The notes below the pieces were generated by a model. It had not been told where the DNA came from. It saw only the letters and a program-made list of their open reading frames with translations, and ran no database searches. Both the position numbers and the translations under genes were made by a program. A DNA stretch of 62,204 bases, from contig NZ_BHGK01000004.1 in NCBI RefSeq assembly GCF_003574295.1, positions 1 through 62,204 of the forward strand, read 5' to 3'. The stretch is from Mediterraneibacter butyricigenes (GTDB taxonomy: Bacteria > Bacillota > Clostridia > Lachnospirales > Lachnospiraceae). Below, piece after piece: positions 19,089 to 28,200 of the stretch; positions within the stretch are counted from its first letter, which is position 1, and the number at the start of each line of letters is the position of its first letter.

Positions 19089-20285
19089 TTACAATCTGGA
19101 AGCGATTGCCTTGATAAATTCTTTGCTGTTTAATACAGTCGGATTCTCAATGGTGGTAATCAATGCCAGGTCTTTTGTCATCTCTCCGGCTTCAATGGTA
19201 TCCAGAGTTGCCTTTTCCAGCTTGTCTGCAAATGCCATCAGTTCCTGATTTCCATCCATTTCTCCACGTTTTCTGAGTGCACCGGTCCATGCAAAGATGG
19301 TTGCAACAGAGTTGGTGGATGTTTCTTCCCCTTTCAGATGTTTATAATAATGTCTCTGAACGGTTCCATGTGCAGCTTCGTACTCATAATATCCTTCCGG
19401 AGATACCAGTACGGAAGTCATCATTGCAAGAGATCCAAACGCAGAAGAAATCATATCACTCATTACATCTCCGTCATAGTTCTTGCATGCCCAGATAAAT
19501 CCACCTTCGGATTTCATAACACGGGCAACTGCATCGTCAATCAGAGTATAGAAATATTCAATGCCTGCAGCTTCGAATTTTCCCTTGTATTCTGCGTCGT
19601 AAATCTCCTGGAAAATGTCTTTAAAGGTGTGGTCATACTTCTTGGAGATCGTATCCTTGGTAGAGAACCAGAGATCCTGTTTGGTATCCAATGCATAGTT
19701 GAAGCAGCTTCTTGCAAAGCTTTCGATGGACTTGTTCACATTGTGAAGTCCCTGTACAATTCCAGGTCCGTCAAATTCATGTACCACTTCTTTTGTCTGA
19801 GTTCCGTTTTCTGCTGTGTAGACCAGTTCTACCTTACCTGCACCCGGAATCTTCATCTCCACACCCTTATACACATCTCCATAGGCATGTCTTGCGATTG
19901 CGATCGGTGCTTTCCAGGATTTTACATTCGGTTCGATTCCCTTTACAACGATTGGTGCCCTGAATACGGTTCCATCCAGAATCGCACGGATCGTACCGTT
20001 CGGGCTCTTCCACATTTCTTTCAGATCATACTCCTTCATTCTGGCAGCATTCGGTGTGATCGTTGCACATTTTACTGCAACTTTATATTTCTTGGTCGCA
20101 TTTGCTGAATCGATAGTCACCTGGTCATTGGTTTCATTTCTATGTTCCAGGCCCAGATCATAATATTCGGTCTTCAGATCGATAAATGGCTCCAGCAAAT
20201 CTTTTTTGATCATTGCCCAGAGAATTCTTGTCATCTCGTCCCCATCCATCTCTACGATCGGTGTTGTCATCTTAATCTTGTCCAT
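19089..20285 (-). CDS. icd: NADP-dependent isocitrate dehydrogenase
   Basis: A 398-aa homodimeric type II isocitrate dehydrogenase (the eukaryote-like subfamily), converting isocitrate to 2-oxoglutarate with NADPH formation. The family start [16 protein letters not shown] (residues 8-23), the [19 protein letters not shown] substrate-binding loop and the HGTVQRHY segment near 310 are visible. AGGAGG precedes the ATG. It is the third gene after a Re-citrate synthase and a GntR regulator, so the cluster supplies 2-oxoglutarate for glutamate. No aconitase is present in the window. A weak internal promoter lies at 20306-20334. Confidence 0.96.
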   Translation of the reverse strand: MDKIKMTTPIVEMDGDEMTRILWAMIKKDLLEPFIDLKTEYYDLGLEHRNETNDQVTIDSANATKKYKVAVKCATITPNAARMKEYDLKEMWKSPNGTIRAILDGTVFRAPIVVKGIEPNVKSWKAPIAIARHAYGDVYKGVEMKIPGAGKVELVYTAENGTQTKEVVHEFDGPGIVQGLHNVNKSIESFARSCFNYALDTKQDLWFSTKDTISKKYDHTFKDIFQEIYDAEYKGKFEAAGIEYFYTLIDDAVARVMKSEGGFIWACKNYDGDVMSDMISSAFGSLAMMTSVLVSPEGYYEYEAAHGTVQRHYYKHLKGEETSTNSVATIFAWTGALRKRGEMDGNQELMAFADKLEKATLDTIEAGEMTKDLALITTIENPTVLNSKEFIKAIASRL

Positions 20286-20305
20286 GTTTCATCCTCCTGA
20301 AATTG

Positions 20306-20334
20306 TATTCTGTATTGGTATACTTCGTTGTCAA
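20306..20334 (-). promoter_or_regulatory. Possible internal promoter for icd
   Basis: TTGACA (20329-20334), 17-bp spacer, AGAATA (20306-20311) on the minus strand. The spacer contains GTATAC and a partial match to the palindrome at 22443-22474, so the same regulator may bind weakly here. Confidence 0.4.
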
Positions 20335-20345
20335 ACTGTTGTACT

Positions 20346-20999
20346 CTAGGGTTCCATTTTCAAATTCTGCATCACGTGAAGAATATGTTCATTTGCAAGC
20401 TGTTCCGCCAGATCTGCATCCTTGTCCTTGATTGCGCGAAGGATCAGCTTGTGTTCGCGGATCGATTTTCTTGCTCTCTCCTCCGATACCACCGATTTCT
20501 TTCTGGCATTCTGCACATATTTATGAAAATCCATCATGGTATGACTTAAGATTTTACTGTTGGATGCCTCATACATGACCGCATGAAACTGTCCGTCCAG
20601 ATTTGTAACCTGCTGTGCATTCACCGTATTTTCCGGCTTGGTATGAAATTCCGACAGTAAAATAATCTCTTCCAGTTTGCTGATCTGTTCCGGTGTAATA
20701 TATTTCGTGGCCCATCTGGCGCATAATCCCTCCAGATACGACCTCATACAATAAATGTCGTGAACATCTTTCGGTGTGATTCCACTGACATAGGCTCCTT
20801 TATTCGGAATAATGGTCACCAGCCCTTCCAGTTCCAACTGTCTTAAGGCCTCCCTGACCGGAGTTCTGCTGACTCCCAGTTCTTTTCCGATCGTAATTTC
20901 TCTTAATTCATCGTGTTCCGCATATTTCCCGGCAATGATATCTTCCCGGATTTTCTGGAACACTCTGGCACTTAAGGAATAATCCTGCATTTCCGCCAT
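20346..20999 (-). CDS. GntR family transcriptional regulator (FadR/FCD subgroup)
   Basis: A 217-aa regulator. The ATG at 20997-20999 was preferred because AAAGGA lies nine bases upstream; a frame to 21017 begins immediately after the preceding stop codon. The winged helix (about 10-75) holds ELGVSRTPVREALRQLELEGLV and the effector-binding FCD domain (about 85-215) follows, with the FHAVMYEAS metal-ligand region. It sits between the Re-citrate synthase and icd genes on the same strand, and a 32-bp perfect palindrome overlaps the promoter of this cluster. The likely job is control of the cluster by a carboxylate such as citrate or 2-oxoglutarate; the ligand is inferred. Confidence 0.92.
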   Translation of the reverse strand: MAEMQDYSLSARVFQKIREDIIAGKYAEHDELREITIGKELGVSRTPVREALRQLELEGLVTIIPNKGAYVSGITPKDVHDIYCMRSYLEGLCARWATKYITPEQISKLEEIILLSEFHTKPENTVNAQQVTNLDGQFHAVMYEASNSKILSHTMMDFHKYVQNARKKSVVSEERARKSIREHKLILRAIKDKDADLAEQLANEHILHVMQNLKMEP

Positions 21000-21017
21000 T
21001 CCTGTACGTCCTTTCAT

Positions 21018-22406
21018 TTAGAAATCAATCTTCATAGTTTCGCTGATTTCATTAATTTTATCTACAAGTTCGTGATCTGTCAATACAGTGACTCTTCCTT
21101 CATCATATTGAACATCTACCCATTTCTTCAGTTCCACAACCAGCGGAGATTCTTTCGTAACCTGTGCATCGCCTTTCAGCTTGTAATAAGTATTGATCCA
21201 ATGAGCAATTCCCGCAATACCTGAAGTGTTGGATACCGATACGAGCGGTGGTCTGTCCAGGAATTTTGCAGTATCAAACACATTGTAGATCTCCTCATTC
21301 TTCAGAAGACCATCTGCATGGATTCCTGCACGGGTTACATTAAAGTTCTTTCCTACAAACGGCGTTGCCGGCGGAATATGATATCCCAGTTCTTTCTCAT
21401 AATATTCTGCCAGTTCTGTGATCACTCTGGTATCCATGCCATCCAGAGTTCCGCGAAGCTGTGCGTATTCAAATACCATAGCCTCAAGCGGGGTATTTCC
21501 GGTTCTCTCTCCGATACCAAACATAGAACAGTTGACTCCGCAGGCACCGTAAAGCCAGGATGTTGTAGAATTGTTGACTGCCTTATAAAAATCATTGTGT
21601 CCATGGAACTCGATCAGCTCACTCGGCACTCCCGCATGAACCATCAAACCATAGATAATACCAGGAATGGACCTCGGGATCACAGCTCCCGGATAATTCA
21701 CTCCGTAGCCCATGGTATCACAGACACGAATCTTGATCGGAATCTGATATTCGTTCATCAGTTTCATCAGCTCTACGCAGAACGGAATTACAAATCCGTA
21801 AATATCCGAACGTGTGATATCTTCCAGGTGGCATCTCGGACGGATTCCTGTTTCCAGACATTCTCTGACAATCGACAGGTAATGTTTCATGGCCTCACTA
21901 CGTTTCATCTTCAATTTATAGAAAATGTGATAATCGGAACAGCTTACCAGAATACCGGTTTCTTTTAATCCGATTTCTTTTACAAGTTCGAAATCCTTTT
22001 TATTGGCACGGATCCAGCTTGTGACTTCCGGGAATTCATATCCTTTCTCCAGACATTTATAAACTGCATCTCTGTCTTTCTTGCTGTACAGGAAGAATTC
22101 CGACTGACGAATCTTTCCTTTCGGGCCTCCCAGTCTGTGCAGGTAGTCATAAATTGTCACGATCTGTTCCGATGTATAAGGAGCACGGGACTGCTGTCCG
22201 TCCCGGAACGTGGTATCTGTGATCCAGATTTCATCCGGCATATGATGCGGCACGATTCGATCATTAAATGCGATCTTTGGAATTTCGTCATAATGAAACA
22301 GATTTCGGAACACATTTGGTGTATCCACATCTACCAGCGGATACATGTGCTCTTCCAGTTCCAGAAGATTTGTATGATGATTCAGATAAACTTTACGATT
22401 TTCCAT
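21018..22406 (-). CDS. Re-type citrate synthase (HMGL/homocitrate synthase-like family)
   Basis: A 462-aa member of the isopropylmalate/homocitrate synthase superfamily. The start at 22404-22406 has AAAGGAG upstream. The catalytic start DTTFRDGQQSRAPYTSEQ (about residue 64), CDTMGYGVNYPG and the metal-binding FHGHNDFYKAV are visible. Its length and its place beside icd match the oxygen-sensitive Re-citrate synthases described in Clostridium kluyveri and other anaerobes without normal citrate synthase. It would condense acetyl-CoA and oxaloacetate for glutamate synthesis. A homocitrate synthase or 2-isopropylmalate synthase role is the alternative; the flanking icd favours citrate. Confidence 0.8.
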   Translation of the reverse strand: MENRKVYLNHHTNLLELEEHMYPLVDVDTPNVFRNLFHYDEIPKIAFNDRIVPHHMPDEIWITDTTFRDGQQSRAPYTSEQIVTIYDYLHRLGGPKGKIRQSEFFLYSKKDRDAVYKCLEKGYEFPEVTSWIRANKKDFELVKEIGLKETGILVSCSDYHIFYKLKMKRSEAMKHYLSIVRECLETGIRPRCHLEDITRSDIYGFVIPFCVELMKLMNEYQIPIKIRVCDTMGYGVNYPGAVIPRSIPGIIYGLMVHAGVPSELIEFHGHNDFYKAVNNSTTSWLYGACGVNCSMFGIGERTGNTPLEAMVFEYAQLRGTLDGMDTRVITELAEYYEKELGYHIPPATPFVGKNFNVTRAGIHADGLLKNEEIYNVFDTAKFLDRPPLVSVSNTSGIAGIAHWINTYYKLKGDAQVTKESPLVVELKKWVDVQYDEGRVTVLTDHELVDKINEISETMKIDF

Positions 22407-22442
22407 GATTCCAACTCCTTTTAATACTCTTTCAAACTCAAA

Positions 22443-22474
22443 ATCTTGTATAATTGTATACAATTATACAAGAT
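22443..22474. promoter_or_regulatory. 32-bp perfect palindrome, probable GntR operator
   Basis: A perfect palindrome whose half reads ATCTTGTATAATTGTA, centred between 22458 and 22459. Its core TTGTATACAA is the type of site bound by GntR FCD-group regulators. It covers the -10 box and most of the spacer of the citrate synthase promoter, a position that would block RNA polymerase. Confidence 0.75.
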
Positions 22475-22481
22475 CTGTCAA
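22453..22481 (-). promoter_or_regulatory. Promoter of the citrate synthase - gntR - icd cluster
   Basis: TTGACA (22476-22481), 17-bp spacer, TACAAT (22453-22458) on the minus strand, 46 bp upstream of the start codon and embedded in the palindrome at 22443-22474. Confidence 0.75.
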
Positions 22482-22491
22482 TCCTTTTTTT

Positions 22492-22538
22492 AAAAAATGG
22501 CCACGCAAAAGAGTTTCACACTCTTCTGCATGACCATT
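22492..22538 (-). terminator. Strong terminator of the 75-aa protein / ilvA unit
   Basis: A hairpin of about 19 pairs, with arms AATGGCCACGCA (22496-22507) and TGCATGACCATT (22527-22538), followed by six T on the minus strand (22492-22497). G-U pairs are placed so that folding works best in minus-strand RNA. Confidence 0.8.
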
Positions 22539-22550
22539 CTTCCTGAAATA

Positions 22551-22593
22551 AGGTGTTCACTGAACCTTTTTGTCGTATACTTTGCAATTAAAG
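22551..22593 (+). repeat. Copy of a short intergenic repeat shared with 31941-31999
   Basis: The block TTCACTGAACC, then TTTTTGTCGTATAC and TTTGCAATTAAA, is about 75 percent identical to 31952-31990. It overlaps the end of the 75-aa gene by a few bases. No function is apparent. Confidence 0.4.
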
Positions 22594-22815
22594 CACACGT
22601 TTTTTTTCATATTTTACCCGAGTATTTAAATAATGGATCAGATCACTGCATCTGGTCTCCAGATCTTTCCCCGTCTCCGGGTAATCCAGGCTTACTGCCG
22701 CGGATGTCAGAAATTTATCTGTCACTTCTCCACGGTGAGCCGTCAGAAATTCTGCCTGTTTCTTCGGATCTTCCAGATCCAGAAAGCGCAGGATCAGAGA
22801 AAGTTCTTCTTCCAT
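22588..22815 (-). CDS. Small acidic hypothetical protein (75 aa)
   Basis: I do not recognise this protein. The ATG has a strong GGAGG six bases upstream, and the gene ends in front of a strong terminator (22492-22538), which supports it being real. It is a soluble, helix-rich protein (starts MEEELSLILRFLDLED, ends with a Lys/Arg-rich tail) with one cysteine and no signal peptide. It follows ilvA by 128 bp on the same strand. No toxin, ribosomal or regulator motif is seen. Confidence 0.7.
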   Translation of the reverse strand: MEEELSLILRFLDLEDPKKQAEFLTAHRGEVTDKFLTSAAVSLDYPETGKDLETRCSDLIHYLNTRVKYEKKRVL

Positions 22816-22943
22816 ATTCTACCTCCATCCCTGAAAGCTACCTGACGCACCTCAGATCATCCTTTCAGAGGCAATACGGACATTTATCCGTACATTATCC
22901 TTATATATTTCCATTCATTTTTCAAAAATACAGCCAAACTCAC

Positions 22944-24167
22944 TTAGACGTGGCGGGATTCATCACGGTTGATCAGTTTCGGACGGAAATGATTGTCCTC
23001 CAACACTTTCAGAATCTCATTCTTATGTTCTGTTCCGAAAGCTTCCATCGTGATACGCAGTTCAACTGCTGCACTTCTGTTTGTCGTTACAAACTGGTTG
23101 TGTTCTAGCTCAATGATATTGCCCTTCACTTCCGCGATCACATCCGCTACTCTCGCCAGTTCTCCCGGTTTGTCAGGCAACAGCACAGAAACCGAGAAGA
23201 TACGATCTCTCTGCATCAGTCCCATCTGTACAATAGAGGACATGGTAATGACATCCATGTTTCCGCCACTTAAGACGCTGACAACTTTCTTTCCTTTGCA
23301 ATCCAGATGTTTCAGCGCAGCTACGGATAATAATCCGGAGTTTTCTACTACCATCTTATGATTCTCTACCATATCCAGGAAAGCTCCGATCAGTTCCGTA
23401 TCGTCGATCAGAATGATCTGGTCCACATTTTCCTGTACATAAGGCAGATTCTGATATCCTACCGCCTTCACAGCCGTACCGTCTGCAATCGTGTTTGCGC
23501 TGTCGAGCTGAACCACTTCCCCCTTTTCCAGTGCTGCTGTCATACTGGCTGCACCGGCAGGCTCTACACCGATTACCTTGATCTTCGGATTCAGCATTTT
23601 TGCCAGGGTAGAAATACCGGTAATCAGTCCGCCACCTCCGATCGGAGCCAGAATGTAATCTACCGTCGGAAGTTCCTGCACGATCTCCATCGCAATGGTT
23701 CCTTGGCCGGTTGCCACATCCAGATCATCAAAAGGATGTACAAAAGTATATTCCTTCTCTTCTGCCAGTTTATATGCATACTCACAGGCATCGTCATAGA
23801 CATCTCCGTAAAGGATGACTTCTGCGCCATATCCTTTCGTGCGGTTCACCTTGATCAGAGGAGTTGTAGTCGGCATTACGATGGTTGCATGACAGCCATA
23901 GGCTTTTGCCGCATAGGCAACTCCCTGAGCATGATTCCCGGCAGATGCGGTAATCAGTCCCTTTGCCCGGGCTTCTTCTGACATGGTACTGATCTTATAA
24001 TAAGCACCACGCAGTTTGTATGCACCTGTAAACTGCATATTTTCCGGTTTCAGATATACTTTTGCGCCAGTCTGGTTGCTGAAATAATCACTGTAAATCA
24101 ATTTGGTAGGATTGATCACTTTTTTTACAATTTCACTGGCCTCTTCAAATTTCTCTAATGTCAACAT
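22944..24167 (-). CDS. ilvA: Threonine ammonia-lyase (threonine dehydratase)
   Basis: A 407-aa PLP enzyme that deaminates threonine to 2-oxobutyrate, the first step toward isoleucine or propionate/propanol-type products. The PLP lysine lies in FTGAYKLRGAYYK near residue 53, the phosphate loop is IGGGGLITG near 183, and an ACT regulatory domain fills residues about 325-403 (VLLPDKPGELARVADVIAE). One ACT domain and the 400-aa length fit the shorter clostridial/TdcB-like enzymes rather than the 510-aa E. coli IlvA. The ribosome site (AAGGA) is weak. Whether it is biosynthetic or catabolic is open. Confidence 0.92.
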   Translation of the reverse strand: MLTLEKFEEASEIVKKVINPTKLIYSDYFSNQTGAKVYLKPENMQFTGAYKLRGAYYKISTMSEEARAKGLITASAGNHAQGVAYAAKAYGCHATIVMPTTTPLIKVNRTKGYGAEVILYGDVYDDACEYAYKLAEEKEYTFVHPFDDLDVATGQGTIAMEIVQELPTVDYILAPIGGGGLITGISTLAKMLNPKIKVIGVEPAGAASMTAALEKGEVVQLDSANTIADGTAVKAVGYQNLPYVQENVDQIILIDDTELIGAFLDMVENHKMVVENSGLLSVAALKHLDCKGKKVVSVLSGGNMDVITMSSIVQMGLMQRDRIFSVSVLLPDKPGELARVADVIAEVKGNIIELEHNQFVTTNRSAAVELRITMEAFGTEHKNEILKVLEDNHFRPKLINRDESRHV

Positions 24168-24224
24168 CTCTTTCTCGTCCTTCTTTTACGCTCTCATACA
24201 TTTATGTTTTCTCATTTCATTCTT

Positions 24225-24308
24225 TCATCCGGAATCTGTCAACGAATATATTTCATTCAGCTTACCTTCCAGATCTCCGCCGAAATAGCCGGGAGAATCT
24301 TCTGCCAT
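24225..24308 (-). CDS. Doubtful 27-codon open frame between ftsY and ilvA
   Basis: An ATG at 24306-24308 opens a 27-residue frame (MAEDSPGYFGGDLEGKLNEI then YSLTDSG). The composition looks coding and it fills most of the 155-bp gap, but no ribosome site precedes it (the upstream bases are the end of ftsY). It may be a leader peptide, a decayed gene or chance. Confidence 0.2.
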   Translation of the reverse strand: MAEDSPGYFGGDLEGKLNEIYSLTDSG

Positions 24309-24322
24309 TCACAATATCAATT

Positions 24323-25261
24323 TTAATCCGCATCAGAATCTTTATAAAACAGTGCATTTACAAACTCATCAGCGTCAAATTTCTGCAGATCGTCGATAGT
24401 CTCTCCGACTCCGATATATTTTACCGGAAGTCCTAATTCTGACTGAATCGCAACGGCAATTCCGCCTTTCGCAGATCCATCCATTTTGGTCAGGATCACA
24501 CCGGTAATGTCTGCCACTTCATTAAACTCTTTCGCCTGAGCAAGTGCATTCTGTCCGGTGGTAGCATCCAGCACAACCAACGTCTCTCTGTACGCTTCCG
24601 GATATTCCCGGTCAATGATCCGATTCATCTTCTTCAATTCTTCCATCAGGTTCTTCTTATTATGAAGTCTTCCCGCTGTATCGCAAAGCAATACATCTGC
24701 ATGTCTGGCTTTTGCAGCTGCAACCGCATCATAAATCACGGCTGCCGGGTCAGACCCCTCCTGACCGCCGATCATCTCTGCCTGAGCGCGGTTCGCCCAT
24801 TCTTTCAACTGTTCACCGGCTGCCGCACGGAAAGTATCTGCCGCCGCAAGAATCACTTTTTTATCCTGGGCTCTTAATTTTCCTGCCAGCTTACCGATCG
24901 TTGTCGTCTTTCCTACACCATTGACGCCGATTACAAATACAACCGAGGTCTTCTCTTCAAATTCATAGGCATTCTCCGAAACACCCATCTGCTCTTTGAT
25001 GCTCTCAATCAACAGTTCCCGACAATCTGTCGGCTCTTTAATGTGTTGCTCTTTCACTTTTTCTCTCAACTGATCCAGAATTTCCATGGTCGTGCGAACA
25101 CCGATATCCCCCATAATCAATGTTTCTTCCAGCTCATCATAAAAATCATCGTTGATCTGAGAAAATCCACTGAAAATACTGTCCATTCCGGATACGATAT
25201 GATCCCGGGTCTTGGTAAGCCCTGAGACCAGGCGTTGAAAAAATCCCTGATTCTCTGACAT
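24323..25261 (-). CDS. ftsY: Signal recognition particle receptor FtsY
   Basis: A 312-aa SRP GTPase docking nascent membrane proteins at the translocon. It lacks the long acidic A domain of E. coli, as is normal in Firmicutes. Helical N domain at about 1-95, then G1 GVNGVGKTTTIGKLA near residue 113, DTFRAAAGEQL, G3 DTAGRLHNK and G4 TKMDGSAKGG near 270. AGGAGG precedes the ATG. It follows smc by 22 bp, so rnc-smc-ftsY form the widely conserved operon. Confidence 0.97.
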   Translation of the reverse strand: MSENQGFFQRLVSGLTKTRDHIVSGMDSIFSGFSQINDDFYDELEETLIMGDIGVRTTMEILDQLREKVKEQHIKEPTDCRELLIESIKEQMGVSENAYEFEEKTSVVFVIGVNGVGKTTTIGKLAGKLRAQDKKVILAAADTFRAAAGEQLKEWANRAQAEMIGGQEGSDPAAVIYDAVAAAKARHADVLLCDTAGRLHNKKNLMEELKKMNRIIDREYPEAYRETLVVLDATTGQNALAQAKEFNEVADITGVILTKMDGSAKGGIAVAIQSELGLPVKYIGVGETIDDLQKFDADEFVNALFYKDSDAD

Positions 25262-25283
25262 AACTCTTCCTCCTCATTTTCTG

Positions 25284-28200
25284 TTACTTTCCTTCGTTTC
25301 GTACCTCTTCCTGTGTCTCCAGTTCCCCCTCTAACAGATCTACGGAAACCAGAGTAGAGACTCCTTTCTCCTGCATAGTAATTCCATACAGACGATCTGC
25401 TGCATTCATCGTACCTCGTCTGTGGGTAATGACGATAAACTGTGTATTCTTTGTCAGTTTGTGCAGATACTGCGCAAAACGGGTTACGTTGGAATCGTCC
25501 AGTGCCGCCTCGATCTCATCCAGAAGACAGAACGGCGATGGCTTCAGATTCTGGATTGCAAACAGCAGAGAAATTGCAGTAAGTGCTTTTTCTCCACCGG
25601 ATAACTGCATCATGTTCTGCAATTTCTTGCCCGGTGGCTGAGCGATGATACGCACGCCTGCCTCCAGAATATCTGCATCCTCCATCAGTTCCAACGTTCC
25701 TTTTCCTCCGCCAAACAACTGACGGAATACATGATCAAATTCTTTTGAGATCCGCGCAAACTGTTCCATGAACTGTTTGCGCATGGCCTCATCTAATTCT
25801 TCAATGATCTTCACCAGACTTTCCTCCGCCTCGATCAGATCATCATGCTGCTCTTTCAGGAATTCGTATCGCTCCGACACCGATTTGTATTCTTCAATGG
25901 CATTGACATTGACATTTCCGAGTGCACGGATTTCCTGCTTCAGACTCTGGATCTGCTTCTTCATAAAGCTTAAATCCGTCAGAGTCTCATCCCTCACTGA
26001 AAGGGCATAATTATAAGTGATCTCATATTCTTCCCACATATAATTAATCTGCTTTTCGGATGCCTCTTCATAGCCTTCTTTCCTGCTGGTAAGACGGAAA
26101 ACTTCCTTATCCAGATCCGCAATTCTCTGCGAAAGCTCCTCTCTCTGGGAAAGAAAACGTTTATGTTTCAGGGTCAGTTCTTCCCTTCGTTTTGTCTGAT
26201 CCTCAATCTCCTGTTCAATCTCTTCAAACAGCTCTGCGGAATCATTGATGGTTCTGCGGATATCCTCGATCTCCGCCTCTTTCTGTCGAATTTCTTCACT
26301 CGCTCCGCTCTGATTCTGGTCCAGTTCTTCTAACTCTTTCTGAAATTTCAGTGATTCCTGATCCAGACGCTCTATATTTTCCATAATGAACTGGCTTTGC
26401 TGCTCGATCGATGCATGAGCCAAATGGACAGCCTCAGAAGCTTTCTGCTTTTCCTGTTCCTGTGCTCTGGATTCCTCCAGTTCCTTCTGAGCCTCCTCAA
26501 TTCTGTGATTTAACTCTGCTTCCATACGGTTTGAGGTTTCCAGTTCCAGATGAATGGACGTTTTATTTTCCTCCACACCCAGAAGTTTTTCATCCAATTT
26601 GGCAAGCTGCAGTTCGTTTTGCTCCACAGAACGCTGTATTTCCCGGATTCTTCGTTCGATCTGTTCACTGTTCATTCTTGCAGTATTTTGCACCACATAA
26701 TCTTTCTGAAGAATCTGCTGTAATTCGTCATTTTTTGCATAACATCCGGCTCTTAATGCTTTCAGTTCTTCCACCTGAGCACTCAGGTCTTCCATCGCCA
26801 ACTTTAATGTACCGGTCTTTTTTTCCAGTTCTTCCACTTCCCGGCGTCTGCTCAGAAGATTGCTGGAATTTTTAAAAGCTCCACCGGTCATGGATCCACC
26901 CGGATTGATCAGATCCCCTTCCAGCGTAACAATTCTGAGAGACTGTCGGTACTTTCTGGCAATCCTGGTTCCATGATCAATATGATCCACCACAAGCGTT
27001 CTTCCAAGAAGGCTGGACGCAATCTCCTGAAATCGGGGATCTGTTTTCGCCAGACGATCTGCCGTTCCGATCACGCCCTCTTCCTTCAATGCTTCCGGCT
27101 TCGGAAACCCACCATAATTCTTTACCGTTGTCAGCGGTAAAAAGGTCGCACGCCCGAACTTATTCTGTTTCAGATAAGAGATCATTTTCTTTGCGGTGTC
27201 TTCTGTATCTGTCACGATATTTTGGATACTTCCGCCAAGTGCTGTCTCCATTGCAAGTTCATATTTTCTGTCTGTCTTAATTATATCTGCGACCACACCC
27301 AGAAGTCCCGGAACCCGTTCCTTCTGCGACATCACTCTTCGGATGCTGTTGCCATATCCGTCGTAACGCTCTGTCATATTTTTCAGAGACTCCAGACGGG
27401 ACGCTTCTCTGTGATATTCTCGCTGACTATTCAGAAACGCATCCTGTTTCTGATCCAGTTCCTTCTGATATCCGGAGATCTTTTTTTCATTTTCCGCAAC
27501 GATTTCCTGCTGAGCTGTAATTTTTTCTGTAATTTCTTTCAGATTCTCTGCAAACGATTCCCGTCGTGAAGCCTGAGATTCCATTTCTTCTTTCGCCGCT
27601 TTGATCTGTTCTCTGATCTGCGTCTGTTGCAGTTCAAACTGTTCCCTGGTGCTGTCAAAATACTGGATCTTCGCACTGGTCGATGCACGGTTATTCAGAA
27701 GTTCTACCAGGTCATTTTGCGCTGTTTCCAGCACATTTGTAAATTTCAGGATCTCCTGCTGGATCCGAAGCAATTCTTCGTTTGCCTTCTGATCCAGTGC
27801 ATGTTTCTCCTGAAGTTCCCCCATCAGACGTTCCTGTTCCGTCTCAAAATCTTTTTTCTTTAAAGATCTGGCCGCCAGTTCCGCCTGAATAATGCTGACC
27901 CGGTTGCTGTAATGCTCGTCATTGGTTCTCGCCGTATTGATCTGCTCGTTTAAGACATTGATCTGACCTTCCAGCTGCTGTTTTAACAGCGTTGTCTCAT
28001 TTAACTGACGTTTTGCTTTTTCAATCTCCTGATTGATCTCCTCGATCTCGTCTTCAATGGTCTCATATTCATTCTTCCGCTCTTCGAATTTCTGCCTGGA
28101 AGCCGCCATCTCACCGGAAGAAAGTTTGATTTTTTCATCCAGATCCGCTATCTGCTCTTTCAGACGGTCTGTCTCGAGCAAGAACATATTAATATCAAAA

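Noticed and set aside
24225-24308. A 27-codon frame between ftsY and ilvA as a leader peptide
   Set aside because: It has no ribosome site and no attenuator follows it. It is kept only as a low-confidence entry.
24168-24322. T-box or leader upstream of ilvA
   Set aside because: The gap is only 155 bp and has no T-box sequence or terminator/antiterminator pair.
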